Shown here piece after piece: positions 61,201-64,000 of a DNA stretch of 64,000 nt. The number at the start of each line of letters is the position of its first letter. The first letter of the stretch is position 1. A program made the translations under genes and the position numbers. The stretch comes from Temnopleurus reevesii (lineage: Eukaryota > Echinodermata > Echinoidea > Temnopleuroida > Temnopleuridae): the NCBI GenBank assembly GCA_036244855.1, contig BQKZ01000905.1:34063-98062 (forward strand), read 5' to 3'. The notes below the pieces were generated by a model. It saw nothing but the letters and a program-made list of their open reading frames with translations. It was not told the origin of the DNA and ran no database searches.

Positions 61201-62675
61201 TCAGTCGAAATGCAAAATTTACCAGCATCATTAAATCATTATGTTTTAGTGGCTATTTTAATAAACTACCTGTGCTCATTTAAAGGCGACACACACCTAT
61301 CCGCTTTTAGCATGCATCGGTCCAGAATTTTTGACAATTGAAAACACTTCTTGGACGCACAAAGACGCAGGACTGGTATACTGTCGACTGACTTTCGGCG
61401 TACGCTCTTTTAGCGCAACGCAAACATCTGTCCACCGTCTGATCTGCGTTTACTATGCTCTAAGGGAGCGTCTTTAATTTTTATATTTAAAAAACGCTGT
61501 GCCAACGCAGGCTAAAACTTAAGAGTTTAGGGAAGGGTAACGATTAGGATCAAGGTCAACTGTAAACAGTGATCCGAACAGCGGCTCGCATACTCCTAAT
61601 ACAAGCACATAAAATGAGAAATTGAGCAGGTATTTGAAAAATAAACAGTACATATCTGCAATCATATCCCAAGATTTACATCCATTTAGACATTATATAT
61701 TGAATGTAAAGCGGGGTACATTTATCGCGACAATGTTAAAAACATTCAAGTTTGTTTAGTCGCGCATTATTGACCTGAACTTTGCGAAAGCAATTTTCCA
61801 CCAAAATGTCAGCGTACGTATGGAATCCATACAGCGCAGTTTGACAGTCGAAAAATAATCGGCATGTATTATTCGATCAAACAACAGTTTGGTCCCTTCC
61901 ATGAGCACGATTTATATTACAAGATTATGATAGGTTTAATGGCTTCAAGCTGAGCTCAACTCTTGCTGGAGAAAAGCATGGCGACTCGATGGTGTTTCCT
62001 TAAAATTTGGAGGAGCATGATGAATGGACCAAGAGCGTGGTTCAAACGAAGCGTCCATTCGACAACGTTTTTCGCTGCGTCAATCACGGTGAGATAACGC
62101 AACAGGCGGGTTCACTAAAAGATGCAAATTGTATGCATATTTTATAGGCCTACACATCAAACCTTCTCGACAACCAACAAAATTGCCCGAGGTTTACCCG
62201 ACATAACTAGTGATGCAAACTGGGGATCCTCAAGAATTGTAGTTCAACTATCAGGTTTGACTGTTTATACGAACAGTAACAGTTACCACGTAACTATGTA
62301 CGTTGGCATGAATCTAATAATAATAAGCAATTCGACAATGCTGTAGCTTCGCCAATCCTGGTGAGATGACGCAATTAGTGGATGTGTTAGTTGTACGTTT
62401 TGTAATTAGATAATATCTAATAAAACTCTTAAAGTGTGTACGCATGAAAAGAGACATCAATTACGTGATTACATTTTCAACGTAAGACGCATCGTATGAA
62501 CCGGGCCCAAGGATGACTGGTTGAGTGTTGTGCCTCGTGGGTAAAACTAACAATTTTAATCAGTGTATGTCTGGATTGATTCAATATCATAACTATGGAA
62601 ATGAGACGATGTAAATATTGGTATTAAAGGGGGAAAAGCATGATCGACAGCGTTTATGTAGGAGGATAGTGTGTT
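58247..62675. other. Intronic DNA with no recognised gene
   Basis: A relatively GC-rich 130-base part at 58490-58630 (GGGGGTGGTTCGCGAGTGGG, GGCGGCGACTTTCCC on minus) gives a 74-codon minus frame without a known domain. A short plus frame at 59572-59832 begins in fair context but is unrecognised. Only the hairpin at 61122-61150 is called. Confidence 0.55.
61122..61150. repeat. Hairpin GCAGGGATCCTT / AAGGATCCCTGC
   Basis: Perfect 12-base arms with a five-base loop GTTAG. The flanks (CAT before, CGTCATG after) are also nearly complementary. Confidence 0.85.
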
Positions 62676-62713
62676 TGTGTTTGTGTTTGTGTGTGTGTAT
62701 GTGGGGGGGGGGG
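62676..62713 (+). repeat. (GTGTTT)n/(GT)n followed by poly-G
   Basis: GTGTTTGTGTTTGTGTGTGT leads into a run of about 12 guanines. Confidence 0.9.
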
Positions 62714-62854
62714 CATATATTCGAGTGAACATGGAGAATGGTATAATTTTCTAAGGAAATGTGCAGATAGATAGATGAAATGAAACATGAGATTCGGCTG
62801 CATTACAAATAGTTCAAAGTAAGAGAATGATATAGTCAATGGACAGGAAGTGAA

Positions 62855-63045
62855 AGATGAATGGAGGGGGAGGAGAAGGAGGAGGAGGAAGAGAAGAAAG
62901 AAGAAGAAGGAGGAGAAAAAGGAGGGAGAAGAGGAGGAGTAGGAGGAAGATAGGGAGGCTAAGAAGATGAGAAATTGGAGAATAAGAAGGAGCTGGAGGA
63001 AAAGAAGACATCGAAAAAGGACAAGAAGAAAATGGATAAAAAGGA
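62855..63045 (+). repeat. Polypurine GGA/GAA tract
   Basis: Almost 190 bases of GGAGGAGAAGGAGGAGG-type sequence with very few pyrimidines on the plus strand. It is capable of triplex formation. The proline/leucine-rich minus-strand frame over it is an artefact. Confidence 0.9.
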
Positions 63046-64000
63046 AAAGTACACAGGGGCTAAACCTGCAAGAGAAATGATGCAGTCCAAAAGATATCTA
63101 AAATAGTCACATATAATCGGAGAATCAATGTACAATATGCAGTTGTATACATAGAAGAGACACCGAGACTATAATCTGGCGTCCCTTCGTTTCGCCCCTA
63201 GCTCTTTAACCAAAGTGTTAAAGAAGAACGGGCTAAATCATGCCCCTTTCAGAGCATTCTAATTGTGATCAAGTACACTGGTCGACCCTAGAGGCCTAAA
63301 ATAAACTCTAGATAAAAATCAATACTATGAATTATTCAAACTAAAATTCATTAAGATGATATTATGCAGTATGAGTTTATGCGAGATAGCTATAACTCAG
63401 CTGTCTGTATATTTCTCAGTCTCCGGTTGCTCGGCTGGGTGTCGAAATTATCATAAATGGCGTGAAGAATGACTAAAATATCGTGTGATTTATTTGTCGA
63501 TTTGGTATACATTTTTATTCAGCATTAATTAACAAACATTGATATGAAGAAAATTCAATTTCCAGAAATTTGAAATGTACACCAGACTTGATAAGTTTAG
63601 ATACATTCAGAGTTTCGCATTCATTCAAAAATCCTAACATTATTGATAAAGCTGTGATTAAATTTAGACAATTTATTCAGTATGCGTATAAATTAGCAAA
63701 GGGAATTATGAGTAATGCCATTTTCTTCAGAATCTGAACAGAGCGCGTCAGTATTAACTCCCTTGAAATTCTCTATTCTGATTCCTTTTAGCAATGATTT
63801 TCACCCTCAACAAATGAGATGGAATGTAGAAAATGAATTTAGCGTTTGCGGCACAGATTCAATCTTTTTTTCACCCAAATGTCAGAAAACTAACGATGCG
63901 ATCAAAATCTTTTTCATGGCTCAAAAATGACCGATCTAAATAAAGCTGAAGAGGCAAACATATTTCACGCTCACAGACCGTAGCGAATTACTTCACACAC
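63046..64000. other. Intronic DNA with no recognised gene
   Basis: Ordinary AT-rich sequence to the end of the window. The 71-codon plus frame at 63715-63930 is unrecognised. Confidence 0.6.

Larger units (their letters stand above)
2493..64000 (-). other. Probable very large netrin intron (partial)
   Basis: The V-2 exon begins in mid-codon behind a strong acceptor, so LN and V-1 coding sequence must lie upstream on the minus strand, at higher coordinates. An LN domain usually needs several hundred codons. No frame of that size and no netrin-like LN or V-1 block was found up to 64000. The parsimonious reading is a single intron longer than 61 kb filled with repeats and possible regulatory sequence. 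An undetected small exon or an assembly misjoin at one of the N gaps would change this. Confidence 0.6.

Noticed and set aside
62814..63011. Proline/leucine-rich minus-strand open frame
   Set aside because: Translation of the GGA/GAA polypurine tract.

Overview
This is an AT-rich stretch of animal (metazoan) genome from a draft assembly, shown by N gaps at 15578-15711, 25030, 50745, 53344 and 55234-55255. It has no bacterial gene structure: open frames are short and unrelated, and stop codons are frequent on both strands. Microsatellites, terminal-inverted-repeat elements (MITEs), truncated LINE tails and a tRNA-derived SINE are scattered throughout. The netrin exon is strongly deuterostome-like. 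The repeat style (palindromic elements with GGGGCCCGTAACA-type ends, LINE ends with (TTGAA)n tails, long GA and GT tracts) fits a marine invertebrate deuterostome, most likely an echinoderm such as a sea urchin. The species is an inference and I cannot confirm it.

The only protein-coding sequence I can name with confidence is one internal exon at 2304-2492 on the minus strand. It encodes one complete laminin-type EGF module, the second one (domain V-2), of a netrin, the secreted axon-guidance ligand of DCC/neogenin and UNC5 receptors. Its splice sites are clear, it has all eight cysteines, and both its introns are phase 1. I found neither the next module (V-3) in the 2.3 kb downstream nor the LN and V-1 exons in the 61.5 kb upstream. 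On this reading almost the whole window is netrin intron, with more than 61 kb in a single intron.

Layout. 1-2303: downstream netrin intron with a TATA-like site, a degenerate tRNA-like SINE head and a duplicated GA-rich block. 2304-2492: netrin exon. 2493-13469: quiet intron with one LINE tail, one MITE and a weak candidate exon. 13470-16100: two copies of a ~380 bp repeat around an assembly gap, then a second TATA-like site. 17400-18200: polypurine tract and a MITE. 20100-20900: a small CpG-rich patch and a 25-bp minisatellite. 23100-26310: LINE tail and a ~1.3 kb tandem duplication bounded by GT repeats, whose core is almost identical between copies. 28840-29140: a 160-bp tandem duplication. 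30669-30767: a cluster of AGGTCA half-sites with a perfect DR1. 31770-36520: five inverted-repeat elements and a candidate small plus-strand exon. 44139-44307, 54093-54253 and 58115-58246: three more strongly palindromic MITEs. 52860-53103: a tRNA-derived SINE on the minus strand. The rest is low-information non-coding DNA with simple repeats and isolated regulatory-type motifs (CRE, E-box and X-box-like palindromes).

No second named gene, functional RNA gene, CRISPR array or bacterial or viral system was recognised. The items most worth testing are the size of the netrin intron, the DR1 cluster, the uneven conservation inside the 1.3 kb duplication, and the plus-strand candidate promoters and exons.
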